Origin: Cavenderia fasciculata | Taxonomy: Eukaryota; Evosea; Eumycetozoa; Acytosteliales; Cavenderiaceae | DNA length: 64,000 nucleotides | Assembly (NCBI RefSeq): GCF_000203815.1 | Contig: NW_004457735.1 | Coordinates: 62,001-126,000, forward strand | Direction: 5' to 3' | Shown here: positions 47,109-62,852 of the stretch, in pieces | Layout: each line of letters begins with the position of its first letter | Position numbering within the stretch: position 1 is the first letter of the stretch | Translations under genes and position numbers: made by a program | The notes under the pieces: generated by a model | The model's input: the letters and a program-made list of their open reading frames with translations, nothing else | Database searches by the model: none | Told to the model about the DNA's origin: nothing

Positions 47109-47901
47109 GATTATAAAATGATGATTCTAATTGTAGTAGAGAGATGTAAAGTAATTGTTTTAAAAAAGTATTAGTAACTACTAGATAATGAATGAATGAA
47201 TGAACGAATGATTGACTCGATTTCATAGATCAAGAGAGTGTGGGAGGGTGTTTGGTCATGATTATGTGGTGATTTTATGTTGTGTTGTAACTATAGTCGA
47301 TCGATCATACCTCGTCTAAAATATATACTGTAAAGTAATGATATATAGACTATATATATATATATATATATGATGGTATGGTATAGTATAGTATATAACT
47401 ATCTAGTTTTACTTATTCAAAACATCACCTTAACATTCGGAGCGTAGAGATGCAAGGGTCCTGGTTTGTCATAAAAAAAAAAAAAAAAACAAATTAAAAA
47501 AAAAAGCAAAGACAAGTCGGTTTCATCAACCAATATTCCGCAAAGATATCTCTATATATAAATATACATATATATATATATGATATATGAGAGATTTAAA
47601 TAATTAAAGAATAGAACAATGACATTATACAAATTATTGTAGTTTTTTCAAACACACACACAAACATCGTCGATTGAAATGTTAAATTATGATAATACAC
47701 ATTCTTACAATAAACAGTCAATGAGAGAGAGATAGTTATGAAGTATTGTATAATCTAGAGCATCAGTATTCATTCACAGACCCCCAACTAATAATAACAA
47801 TTAAAAGAGATAGTTGATTATAAATGTGATTGTTTAAACTTGTATATTTATATAATCATACAATACAAACTACTTTCTACTACACTACTAGACAACACAA
47901 T
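47109..47901. promoter_or_regulatory. Divergent intergenic region, 0.79 kb
   Basis: Shared upstream region of the TPR gene (minus) and the Cys-rich surface protein gene (plus). It contains GAGTGTGGGAGGGTGTTTGG near 47237 (G-box-like), TA repeats at 47343-47372, an A16 run near 47475 and a CA-rich box at about 47651-47666. No ORF. Confidence 0.55.
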
Positions 47902-49568
47902 ATGTTTCATCAATCGACAATATCAATAACTATCATCATCATGATATTAATGATGATGATGGTACAATGTCAAAATGAATTGACATCGATGCCAGATTTT
48001 CCAATCGAACCTCAACCTGGATACTTGATTGCAGAGAGACTAGATCGTCCAGATACAAAAGAGATGACTTGTATGTTTAACAAATGTGGAGATCTAGGTG
48101 ATCCTTGCGACGCCGATAGAAAGTATGTTGTTTGACTAAACACCACAGACACCACAACCATCATTATTTATCCATCAATAACTAATTAATTCCCTTTTTT
48201 CAATAGTTTATGTGGAGCAGCTACTTATTGTTCAAATGGTTCATGTGTACCATCTATATTACCTGGTCTACAATGTAACAATTGGAACGATTGTAATGAG
48301 TTGGAAGGCTATTTTTGTATTCCCTATCCAAATGGTACTAAAATATGTTCACCTTTTAATTATGCTTCCATTGGTGAGAATTGTACTTATGATCATGAAT
48401 GGTATGTAAACTAATATATAAATATCATTGGATAAAAAATTAAATCTTTATTAATATATATATCTATCTCTCTCTTCTCTCTAGTTTATTTGAATTAAAA
48501 TGTTTAAATGGTCATTGTGCTTTTGAAAAATATGATGATGTGGAATGTATATTTGATTCACAATGTCCACTCGGACAATATTGTGATGAACAAAAATGTA
48601 GAACCCTCCAATTAAAAGATGGAGAATGCGAAGTATTTAGCTTAAACTTTACAAAATGTTTTGATGGTGAAGGTATTTGTCGACCTAGTTCCAATCGTAG
48701 TAGAATTGGTACATGTGTAAGAAAAATTAATGCTGGTGAATTATGTCTTAGGTATCATTTAAATTGTGATATTTCTCATAATGAATTTGTATGTTTTAAA
48801 TATATATATATATTTGAAATAATTTATTTATTATTTTTTTATTTAATTTAGTGCGTAAATGTTGATGGATCATTATTTGGAATATGTAAAAAAATAGAGA
48901 AAAGAAGTTATAAAACATGTTTCTTTCCAAAGGATTGTTTGGATTGGGAATATTGTAAATGTGATAGGTCGAGTTCTGTTGGATACTGTACGACAGTTTC
49001 AGAGAGCTTGGGAAGGCATTGTGTTCTCACATTACTACCACTTTTGGAATGCTACTTGAATAGTAGTTGTGATACAGTGTTTTCACTCAATCCACACTCT
49101 TGTCTACATCAACATTGCAGACAAGAGGTGAGATGTGTCTTGGCATTATGTATCGACCCTACTTTACCTAGGGATTCATGCAAAGGATATTCATGTGATT
49201 TGACACAATACATGGATTGGAATAATCTTAGACTAATCCCAGGTATACTTGGCAATCCAACCACTGCATTTAAACTACAACGATTAATGTCTCGAATCAT
49301 ATCACACAATTCACTTGTCGAGTCACACCTTACTTTATCACCAGAACAAAAACTCCAAACAAGATCAGCATTAGAATCATACGGTTCCGAATTAATTCAA
49401 GAGTTAAAGTTTATAAAATCAATCATTAATCAAACTTTGAAAAATAATAATAATAATATTCAACCTATAATAATTCTTAAAAAAAGTGGTTCAAATAGAT
49501 TATTAATTTCAATTCAATTACAAATAATATTAATAATATTAATAATAATAATAATAATGGCGATTTAA
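47902..49568 (+). CDS. Cys-rich secreted or GPI-anchored surface protein
   Basis: Four exons (47902-48122, 48207-48401, 48485-48788, 48852-49568) give 478 aa. The ATG at 47902 opens a hydrophobic signal peptide, ending near VQCQNEL. Many Cys follow in repeated knots of about 40 residues with CXGXYC and CPLGQYCDE patterns, like dictyostelid extracellular (Dickkopf/follistatin-like) proteins. Potential N-glycosylation sites are frequent (NGT, NCT, NFT, NRS). The last 20 residues are Ile/Leu-rich after a Ser-Gly-Ser-Asn region, fitting a GPI-attachment signal or a tail anchor. Possible role: cell surface contact or binding; no ligand is predicted. Confidence 0.85.
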
Positions 49569-49606
49569 TTAAAAAAATATAAATATATTTATTATTTATT
49601 ATACAA

Positions 49607-50395
49607 TTATAATGACCAATTAATTTCAGTTGATCCATCAGCTTGAAGGAATTGGTTTGTTTTACTGAATGGTTTTGATCCAAGGAAATGTTTAACAGAG
49701 AGTGGGGAAGGATGACCACTTTCAATGACGTGATGCTTGTTCTTGTCGATACCCTTTGCTTTCTTGATGGCATATTGACCCCATAAAACAAATACTATTG
49801 GTTGTCCAACACGAGCATTTAGAATTTCTAAAACACGATCAGTAAACTTTTCCCAACCGACAACCTTGGCGTGAGAGTTGGCCTTTCCAGAAGTTACAGT
49901 TAAAACTGCATTGAGCATCAATACACCTTGTTGTGCCCATACCTCCAGATTGCCGTGATTGGGGATTTGAAATTTATCTTGTCCAAGATCACTAATTAAT
50001 TCCTTGTAAATCTATTAAAACAGAGAGAGAGAGTCAATAAATATATATATGTGATATTGTTGTATTGCAATAATTGTAACTCTTACATTTTTGAGGGATG
50101 GTGGAGGTGGAGTTGGATGTAAAACACTAAAACTAAGACCATGTGCTTGATTTTCATTAAAGTATGGGTCTTGTCCGATGATGACTACTCGAACACGATC
50201 AAGTGGTGTCAAATTAAATGCAGTAAATGTATTACCAATCGATGGAAAGACAGTTTCACCATCATCTGTCACCATCTTGTTTAGTGTTTGTTGTAGTTGT
50301 TTGAAATGGGGCTTTTCAAACTCATCTTGTAATGCATCTCTCCATGATTGATCGTTCATATGATTTGATAATGTTAAATATGATGATGATTCCAT
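49607..50395 (-). CDS. ung: Uracil-DNA glycosylase (family 1)
   Basis: Two exons (50395-50087, 50011-49607) give 237 aa. The ATG at 50395 was chosen because the further upstream open frame is an Asn-rich, hydrophobic leader. Catalytic elements are intact: GQDPYFNENQAHGLSFSV (water-activating Asp), PPPPSLKN (Pro-rich loop), GVLMLNAVLTV (uracil pocket), and HPSPLS (His and minor-groove loop). It removes uracil from DNA arising from cytosine deamination or dUTP. The neighbour MIX23 is divergent. With no long targeting extension it is probably the nuclear form. Confidence 0.94.
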
Positions 50396-50831
50396 TCGTT
50401 TTGTTTGTTTTAGATAGATAAATAAATAAATAGTAATAAAAAATAGATAAGATAGTATCTTATTGTTGTTGTTGTTGTTTAGTGAATGAATGAGGACAAA
50501 CGAACAACCACCAGGACTGAGCGAGAATTTCTTATTTCCTCGAATTCTAGAATATCGGCTAGCCAATGATTATTATTGGAGTGGAGGAGAAACATTGTCA
50601 AAAGAAATAACCAGTTACATAGTTTTATCTGTTAATCTATCGATAGTCATAAAGAAAGAAAGAGACTACTACTGCTGACAATGAATGATGATGACAGCGA
50701 ATTATTATTATTATTGTCCAATAGAATATATTTTTTAAAAGATTGATTGACGATGATCTGCATAACTCATATATTTGTTTGTTGGTCAAAGTGTTTATCT
50801 ATAAATTGGTTATATTTTCAAAGTATCGAAA
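50396..50831. promoter_or_regulatory. Divergent intergenic region, 0.44 kb
   Basis: Shared by UNG (minus) and MIX23 (plus). Contains a short TTG run and an ATT run, plus a GCTAGCCAATGATTATTATTGG stretch near 50557 with CCAAT-like sequences. No ORF. Confidence 0.5.
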
Positions 50832-51307
50832 ATGAGTAATAATATTAGTAATACAGTTATACCTTTACCACCGAAAACATGTAATTATACAGACTTGAAA
50901 GATTACTTGTCTTTTGCTCGAAAAGTAAATGGTATGTTTATTTAGTATCTATAGAAAAGATAGTACATGTAGTTTACTTACTTACTGATTGGTTCAAATA
51001 TGATCTAGATCATTTCGCATATGAAGTAAATAAAATAAGAGAACCAGAGAGTGAATGTTCAAAAGTGTGGACACAATTAGAGAATGCATCGAATCATAGA
51101 AAACAACTTATCAACAACTGTATCATAGAGACTGAAAAACATTTAAACAACCAAAACAACAATCCAATCACAAATACTGTACTCAAGAGACAATTGGAAC
51201 AACGATTAAATATGTTACGTCTAGAAGAAGACGTAGAGAATGTAATGACTGATGCTGCCCAAAAGATATTCCATAAAGTTTGTAAAGATGATTCTTATTC
51301 TATATAG
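50832..51307 (+). CDS. mix23: MIX23 (CCDC58) mitochondrial intermembrane-space protein
   Basis: Two exons (50832-50931, 51009-51307) give 132 aa. Two Cys are separated by 20 residues in CSKVWTQLENASNHRKQLINNC, exactly as in human CCDC58, and a third Cys near the end (KVCKDD) matches the conserved C-terminal Cys. The helix starting VMTDAAQKIFHKVC matches the family's C-terminal segment. MIX23 is imported into the intermembrane space through Mia40 and supports import of TIM proteins. Highly conserved in length. Confidence 0.88.
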
Positions 51308-51430
51308 AATAGAAAGTATATAGTATATAGTATAGTTCCATTTATCATAATCAATTAATTTAATCGTGGATGATCATGATGATGGACAGTCCACATTGAT
51401 ATACATTGTATATGTATGTGTTTTTTGGTT

Positions 51431-51892
51431 TCAATTATTATTATCATTATAATTATTATTGATTGGTTTATTAAGATATTGATCCAAATCAAAGAATAAC
51501 TTGTCTAGATCATTAATTCTATGTTTAAATACGATCTTTGATCCAATCATTCCAACCGGTACATCATATTTCCACTTTTCATGATGTTGATGATGTTGTG
51601 GCAAGTCAATGTTGATTTCATCGATTACAATCTTTCTATTCAATGCTATGTTTTCCTTGTTTTCATTCACTTCATCTGCTATTGGATATAATATCTCTTT
51701 TGCATCTAAACATAATGAACATGTAGGTCTAGTATAAAATACTAAATGTACATCATTATTATTATTATTATGGTTGCTATTATTTGAACTTGTCCATCTT
51801 CTATTTGGTATATATGATAAAGACGATGATGATTGTCTTGTTGAAATGATAGTATTTGTTATACTTTTGATGATTCTATTGCTGCTGATCAT
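51431..51892 (-). CDS. Glutaredoxin-like protein (DUF836/YDR286C type)
   Basis: Intronless, 153 aa. The first 45 residues are Ser/Thr/Arg/Ile-rich with few acidic residues (SSNRIIKSITNTIISTRQSS), a likely mitochondrial presequence. The thioredoxin fold begins VHLVFYTRPTCSLCLDAKEIL, with the redox motif CSLC, and continues with EINIDLPQH, the cis-Pro strand DVPVGMIG, then a short helix (LDKLFFDLDQYL). This matches the DUF836 glutaredoxin-like group of yeast YDR286C and human C5orf63. A thiol-redox role in mitochondria is likely but untested. Confidence 0.88.
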   Translation of the reverse strand: MISSNRIIKSITNTIISTRQSSSSLSYIPNRRWTSSNNSNHNNNNNDVHLVFYTRPTCSLCLDAKEILYPIADEVNENKENIALNRKIVIDEINIDLPQHHQHHEKWKYDVPVGMIGSKIVFKHRINDLDKLFFDLDQYLNKPINNNYNDNNN

Positions 51893-52090
51893 GATTTGTT
51901 GTTGTAAAGTCTTTTTCGTGTAAATGAATGAAGATCACTTTTTTTTTTGACCAATGTTGGTGTAGTCAACAATCCAAAAAAAATAAATAAATCAAATTTT
52001 AATTTAATTTAATACATAAATACAAAAGGTTAGTTTTAATAATAATAATACATTTGATTTTGGAAATCAATCAATTCTTTGTTGTTTTTT

Positions 52091-52332
52091 TTAAAGATAG
52101 GTTCTCTTTCCTGAACGTGGGTCAACTACCAAACCTTTAGCTCTTGCTCCAGTTGAATAGGTGGTTGTAGTGACTGATGGTGCTTTGGCAGCACATACTC
52201 CACACATTAGTTGTGATTGAACTTGGACATAACCACCCTTTAAATCCTTTTTGCAACCAGAACATACCAAACATTGAGGATGATATTTATTATCTAATGC
52301 AACTGTAAAACTTGATGTAATTGGTTGATTGC

Positions 52333-52428
<96 letters not shown>

Positions 52429-53205
52429 AATATATATTAAGTTATTATTATTATTATTATTATTACATACCCAAAACAAAGAGTTGAAGGAGATTTACCA
52501 CATGGTTGACAATATGGTACACCGGATTTGTTGACAAATGATTGTCCACCAATTGGAATCTTACATTTGTTACATACAAAACAATCTTGATGGTATACGC
52601 GACCAGCAAATTGTACACCTTGATCAACCATTGTTTTGTGGCAGGTTGGACATTGTTCTTTTCCAGACTGTACATTTTGGGCCACTTCAACTTTTATTCT
52701 ATTTCTCTCTTCTGCCTCTTTATTGGTGACAGTGATTGTAGCACCGCCAGAGTGATTCATAAACTTTGCCTTTTCTGGATCACTTAGATCACTATTGCAT
52801 TTAAAGCAGTATGGACGACCTAACCTATCGACACTGGTAGTGTTGCTGAGTTGTGTGTCACAATAGGTGCAAGTAAAACATTTGTTATGATATTGTCTAC
52901 CAGAAAAGACGGTCGATGCTCCAACGATGGGACATGAACAACGATGACAAGAGTGATCGACATTATAACATGCGGGATGATATTTTTTAGTACCATTCAC
53001 CTGAGGAGTCTCCCCTCCCACGATACCTCTTGAACAACCCTCACAAACAGGACCAACCAATTTTTCATAATGTTGTCTACAATAGAATGTTGATTTATCC
53101 TTTGTATCTTGATAGGCATTAGAGCATTGTTCTCCACATTCTCCACAAAATTGTATATTCAACTTTCCACCAAACATACTATCATTTCCTAACATTCTAT
53201 AGATT

Positions 53206-53240
<35 letters not shown>

Positions 53241-53409
53241 AGTACACTTGTGTTAACAGTTGATTATATTCTTCTTATTCTTCTTCTTCTTCTTCTTCTT
53301 CTTCTTCTTGTTCATCATTGATTTGAGATTACCTTGCAAGAGTATTTTCTATTCCATCTTTGTCATGAGCAGATGATATGAATCTGTTGCTAACGTTCTC
53401 GCGAGACAT
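52091..53409 (-). CDS. LIM-domain protein
   Basis: Three exons (53409-53333, 53196-52471, 52334-52091) give 348 aa. Three canonical LIM domains are seen: CHRCSCPIVGASTVFSGRQYH...CFKC, then CPTCHKTMVDQGVQFAGRVYH...CQPC, then CFGCNQPITSSFTVALDNKYH...CGVC, with a degenerate LIM-like region before them (CGECGEQC...CEGC...YHPACYNV). The last LIM is split by an intron right inside its first Cys pair. LIM proteins bind actin-associated partners in the cortex; D. discoideum has several. The intron between the last two exons is filled with (GA)43. Confidence 0.92.
52337..52422. repeat. (GA)43 microsatellite in a LIM gene intron
   Basis: Pure 86-base GA run beginning right at the intron 2 acceptor of the LIM gene, so on the coding strand the acceptor is preceded by an uninterrupted CT polypyrimidine tract. 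Confidence 0.95.
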
Positions 53410-53670
53410 GTTTGATTGATCGATTGATTTAATTAGTTCTAACTACTTTTGTATTAGTTATCATAGAGATGTAACGTGGGGATAGATATCACATTGTGTA
53501 AAATTAATTAAACTGGAGAGGTTTTAATTAAATTTTCAAATAAATTTTTGAATATATTGGGCAGCTTCAAGTTCCCTCCAAAAATTAAAATTTTTTTTGT
53601 CGTTACAGATGACCTCTAACTTCCAGGTGTTCATATCCTTCACAATTTGTTTGTACATCATCTTTTTCAC

Positions 53671-53709
<39 letters not shown>

Positions 53710-53945
53710 GATTAGACAGAATTCTTATATGGAGGATATTAGAGTCAGTCGAAAATATATATATATAATCTAGATTATGCAATAAAGAACAACAACAATA
53801 ATAATAGACACTTCCAACAATCAATCAACCATTTTTATAAAGTACTAGTTTTTTTATATTTATATAAAGAGAGATAATTAATTTTAATCTCCTTTAATCA
53901 GCCTATCAATATTATTTATTTATTACCATTATTATTATTATTACG
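53410..53945. promoter_or_regulatory. Divergent intergenic region, 0.54 kb
   Basis: Between the LIM gene (minus) and kinesin-6 (plus). It contains a (CAA)n run at about 53672-53710, TA repeats and an ATT run just before the kinesin ATG. No ORF is credible. Confidence 0.55.
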
Positions 53946-58722
<4,777 letters not shown>

Positions 58723-58826
58723 CCACCTTTTTTTTTATATGTATATAATTAATATTTATCGATTGAATCTACCAAAAAATAAATTTATTTTCCAAAAAAA
58801 TAATTACTTTTATTTATGTTTTTTTT

Positions 58827-60705
58827 CTAAGAGATTGGACAAAATAAAGCCTCTTCTTCACAATCACTACTACTAATTGATTGTTTAGTGGCAATTTCAG
58901 TGTTGAAGAATATATTTGGTGAATTGATAAATTTGGATTGTGAAAGTGAAACAATCATTTGACCAAGATCAGATGATAAATCACCAATGATTAATTCACA
59001 ACGAGACAATGGGATGACAGTTGAAAAATATTCAATTGCTGTTGTACTGCTGTTGAAATTGATTTTGTTGACTGGAACGGCCATCATTTCACTTTGGTAT
59101 GCCTTTTCAGCCAAAGCCTGTAAATTAACATCTCTTTCGTATCCTTTGATTGGGTCATTTGAAACCACAAATATATATTCTCTATTCTTGGTCAATTCAT
59201 AATGAGCAATGAGTGATGAAACGTATTCAGCAAATTCCACCTCTTCTTCATTTAATCTATGAACAATGGTAATACATTTCTTTTTGTCTACTTTTTCATC
59301 AATTCTTCCTTCATACAATTCGATTTGTTTATCAATCATATGTTCTAAAAATTTTCTATTCTCTTTCATTAACTTAAATAAATATAAATAAATGGGTTAA
59401 TAAATAAATTAAAGAAAATATTTAAATATTTTCTTACCCAATTTAAAACAACAGAATTTCTATTTACAATGGTTAAATCCCATACACCATTCAAGTATTC
59501 TGAAATTTCAGTTTCAAAACCTTCTTTTAATTTTAAAACTTGAGATTCACTTTCATGAATTTTATCAATACTATTGATTACTTCTAAATTACCAAGATCT
59601 AAATCTTTACAACTAAATATTAAATAAATGTTAATATTTTTTAAGGTGATTTAAACTTTTTTGTTTAATTGACATACTTGTTAAAATCTAAAAATATATT
59701 AAAATTTGTTAATTCTGGAATGAATAAAACTCTTCCAAGTGAAATGGCAAATAATTGTTGGAGGACGATAGAATTGAACCAGGTAAAATAATTATTGTTG
59801 ATGAGGGCAGGTGAATAACCAACAAGAATGTTGGATAAAGGTGAACAGTGGAATTGGTCGATAGTAATGGTTTTGTAGAGATTGGCAGGCTTTGTATATG
59901 TTGTGGTCAATTGGTACTTTGATACAATAGAAGTGTCCAAAAAGACAACCAAATGTTTCTCTTGCATTCTTTGGTTGTCAGTATCCTTGTTTAATCTATT
60001 CATGACAGTGTTGTAGTAATAGGGAAGACCTTCAATAACGATATCTCTATTCATTTCAGAGGTTGAGTCTAGAGATGTTTGGAATTGTTGGTAATCGTGT
60101 GGATGACCTACGATGAGTAATTTGCATTTAGCCAACTTTGCACCAAAATCCAATTGCTTTTTGAGTGATTGTTTGGGGTTGTAGAGCATGGCTAGTGTGC
60201 CAAGTGTATTGACTCTGTCTTCGTACAATGCATTGATAGTTACCATTTGGTCGGTTACTGGCAACACATTATTGTCAATCTCTAATACATTGTTGTGCGA
60301 GTAGAGTACATAGTCTTCGATGGCTTCGTCGGTTCCACGGTCGTCCTTTTCATATCGATCGTCTTGATAAAAGAACAATGTAATCTTTGTACCATTGTTG
60401 TTATTGTCTCCAACGTATGAACATCTAGTGTTACTCAACAATGGTTGTCTCTTGTGCAAGAACATCTTGTCCATTGTCTCGTCCAAATCCAACATCTTTT
60501 CGTAATCGTCTGTTGTATCGATGATATCACGACGAGGACCTTTATGTCTTTTACCACCAACATCTGCTGCTGTCGTTGATGTCGTATCTATATCTTTTAC
60601 CAATACATAATTTGAAAATACAAATATAACTACAAATGATATAAAGATATACTTTACATATTTACGTAATCTATTTACATCTCTTGCTTTAAATTTAAAT
60701 GCCAT
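58827..60705 (-). CDS. Orphan type II membrane protein, glycosyltransferase-like layout
   Basis: Three exons (60705-59678, 59612-59438, 59372-58827) give 582 aa. A short basic start (KFKARDVNRLRKYVK) precedes one hydrophobic helix at about residues 18-35, typical of Golgi type II enzymes. A lumenal region follows with KLLIVGHPHDYQQF, ISLGRVLFIPELTNFN and, near the end, SRCELIIGDLSSDLGQMIVSLSQSK, which is reminiscent of the donor-binding end of fucosyltransferase-like folds. I cannot assign a family firmly. Introns use GTATGT and GTAAGA donors. Confidence 0.78.
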
Positions 60706-60933
60706 CTCCGTCGTATACTACTCCTAACTACTACTTTAAACCATATGTGTGTGAATAGATAAAAGGATGAATGAGGCTTGAACTAATGAATGCATCGTCA
60801 TTAAAAGATCTATCTTTTAACTTTTCTGACACCAACTCAATGAAAATTTTAAAAATAAATAAATAATTTATTCTCAAATTCTAGACTATGTAGTTTATTT
60901 CAAATTAACTAAGTTCAAACTTTGTTAATCAAT

Positions 60934-61981
60934 CATGTCTTTAACAACAACATTTAATGATATTCAAATCGACATTTATCAGATCATTGATATTCAATCA
61001 TGTTGATCAAATATTCAAAGTAGAGTATGATCATGCACGAAACAAAGAAGGTGGTGGTGATAGACAATATTTGGGAGTCAAAGGAAGAGATATCATCAAA
61101 TTGCCTTATCTTGGAATGATATCAAGGTATGCAATGCCATTACAGTTCATTCTTCACTACCAACCAATGATTAGGATTGTGGAAATTTAGAGATTATAAA
61201 GGTATGTCATATCGACGAGATAAATGATGAATCAACTTTATATTAATCAACCTATATATTAATCAACCTATATATTAATAATACAATGTTTTCGATTGTT
61301 TGTCATAATAATAATAGTATCTTCATTACACTGTAGGTGCTGAGAAAATGGGATTCATCGATATTGTCAAGTTCCTTTATCTACATTGTAAAGAAGGCTG
61401 TACGACCAAGGCTCTATCTAAAGCAAGTAAAAATGGCCACATGGATATTGTATTATTCCTTCATCAACACAAAAGTGAGGCTGTGCAACAGATGCCATGG
61501 CCATCGCAGCTCAATATGGTCATTATGAGATTGTTAAGGTATGTATACAGCTGACTAGTCCTTAAGCGTTGTAACTTTCTAAACTATAATTAATCCTATG
61601 ATCCAATTTATTTTTTAGTTTTTATTCAACAATAAAAAACAAGAAGAAGTAAATGTAGCAAATGCAATGGAATTATCGTGTTGCAATCAAAGAATTGAAA
61701 TCGTTTCATTTTGGTAGATATTCTAGTCAAAGAACTGAAAGAGGAAAGGAGGACTGTTGACAGCACAACAAAAAGATCATATTGAAGAGGCAATCATTAC
61801 AGCATCGGTTTGTGGTCACATTGCATATGTCAAGTACATTTTATCAACATTCAACATTACTACTCTTAGACAGGAAACAGTACTCGAGATCAAAAGTTTC
61901 TGTCAAGAAGCTTGGCACTATGAAATCATTGATTATTTTGAAAGTGAATCTCAATTGGGCCGATCGATTCAAATTGATTGA
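60934..61981 (+). pseudogene. Ankyrin-repeat family pseudogene
   Basis: It begins MSLTTTFNDIQ at 60934. Later pieces fall in different frames: KGRDIIKLPYLGMISRYAMP (61090s), GFIDIVKFLYLHCKEGC (61350s), AIAAQYGHYEIVK (61497-61540) and AIITASVCGHIAYVKYIL (61790s). The short GHxDIVKFLxxH repeats are ankyrin-like and typical of large dictyostelid families. At least two frameshifts (near 60967 and near 61475) and several stops break it, and the middle is shorter than complete members. An intron may lie between 61540 and 61620. It is a degenerate copy, not a working gene. Confidence 0.75.
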
Positions 61982-62069
61982 CATGGATCGTATATTACCG
62001 CTAAGCATAAAATATTCTAAAATTATTAAAGGACAAGAAAGGCTATTAGGTTATTGAAAAAAAGTGGAA

Positions 62070-62086
62070 CTACTTTTTAAAAGTAG
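62070..62086. repeat. 17-base palindrome CTACTTTTTAAAAGTAG
   Basis: Inverted arms of 8 around one T, located about 90 bases after the pseudogene. With a second hairpin at 62129-62150 (AACTCTTT / AAAGAGTT), it makes a structure-rich stretch. No function is proposed. Confidence 0.4.
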
Positions 62087-62242
62087 GCAAGCTATTTAAT
62101 TCTTCCAAACAATAATAATAAAAAAAGAACTCTTTAATTTGAAAGAGTTGGTCAAACCAAGACTATAGATAGATATATTATCTCTTTTTAATCTTATTGC
62201 TAGTATATAATAAATATTAAAAAGAGTTGAGAGTGTTTTTAT

Positions 62243-62656
62243 TTACAAAAAATCAGTAATTGATTTCTTTGGTGGTGGACCTTTTGGTGTTTCTGGTTTC
62301 TTGGTCATCTCTTCAAACATTAAAATCTTTTGAAGGATTGAACTCTTCTTGCCAGTCATCATAACAAGAAAGTCTCTAAATGTGATGGTTTCACCGTTGC
62401 TAGATACTTCGGCCATCATCTTTTTGAGTTCCAAATGTGTCTTGGTTTGTCCAACTCTCTCCAACATCAACTTCAACTCCATCATGTCGATATCACCACT
62501 ATTGTTGACATCGTAGGCCATAAATTGTTCTTTATACTTTTGAATCAATGCCTCCTCTACTTCAGGGAATTCAGCTGATATGGAATCCAAGTCATTCTCT
62601 TGTTGTTTCTTCAACTGACCAAATACTTTTCCACCTTGATGTGAATGTGTTGTCAT
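62243..62656 (-). CDS. aif1: AIF1/Iba1-like EF-hand protein
   Basis: Intronless, 137 aa. It matches allograft inflammatory factor 1: GGKVFGQLKKQQENDLDSI, then a canonical EF loop DVNNSGDIDMMELK, then the second, variant hand EVSSNGETITFRDFLVMMTGKKSSILQKILMFEE, and the C-terminal PKGPPPKKSITDFL. AIF1 crosslinks actin and works with Rac in ruffling and phagocytosis in animal macrophages; in an amoeba a role in phagocytic cups is plausible. Short Pro/Lys tail as in vertebrates. Confidence 0.93.
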   Translation of the reverse strand: MTTHSHQGGKVFGQLKKQQENDLDSISAEFPEVEEALIQKYKEQFMAYDVNNSGDIDMMELKLMLERVGQTKTHLELKKMMAEVSSNGETITFRDFLVMMTGKKSSILQKILMFEEMTKKPETPKGPPPKKSITDFL

Positions 62657-62852
62657 TTTTCTCTACTCTTTAAAGTTTAAATAAATAAATAATATATGTT
62701 GCCTTTGAGCAATTTAAATAATAACTAACAACAAACTGGCAATCAAGCTATTCAAACAACAAAAATTTAACTGAACCACTGTTTTGGGGTTTGAAAAAAA
62801 TATCTTTCCAAAATTCAAGTAAAAAACATTGGATGGGGTAGGCATTTATTTT

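Noticed and set aside
50396-50566. 57-residue N-terminal extension of UNG
   Set aside because: Asn and Ile/Phe-rich leader reading through 5' flank; homology begins at the downstream ATG.
52325-52534. Arg-Glu repeat ORF
   Set aside because: Translation of the (GA)n intron microsatellite.
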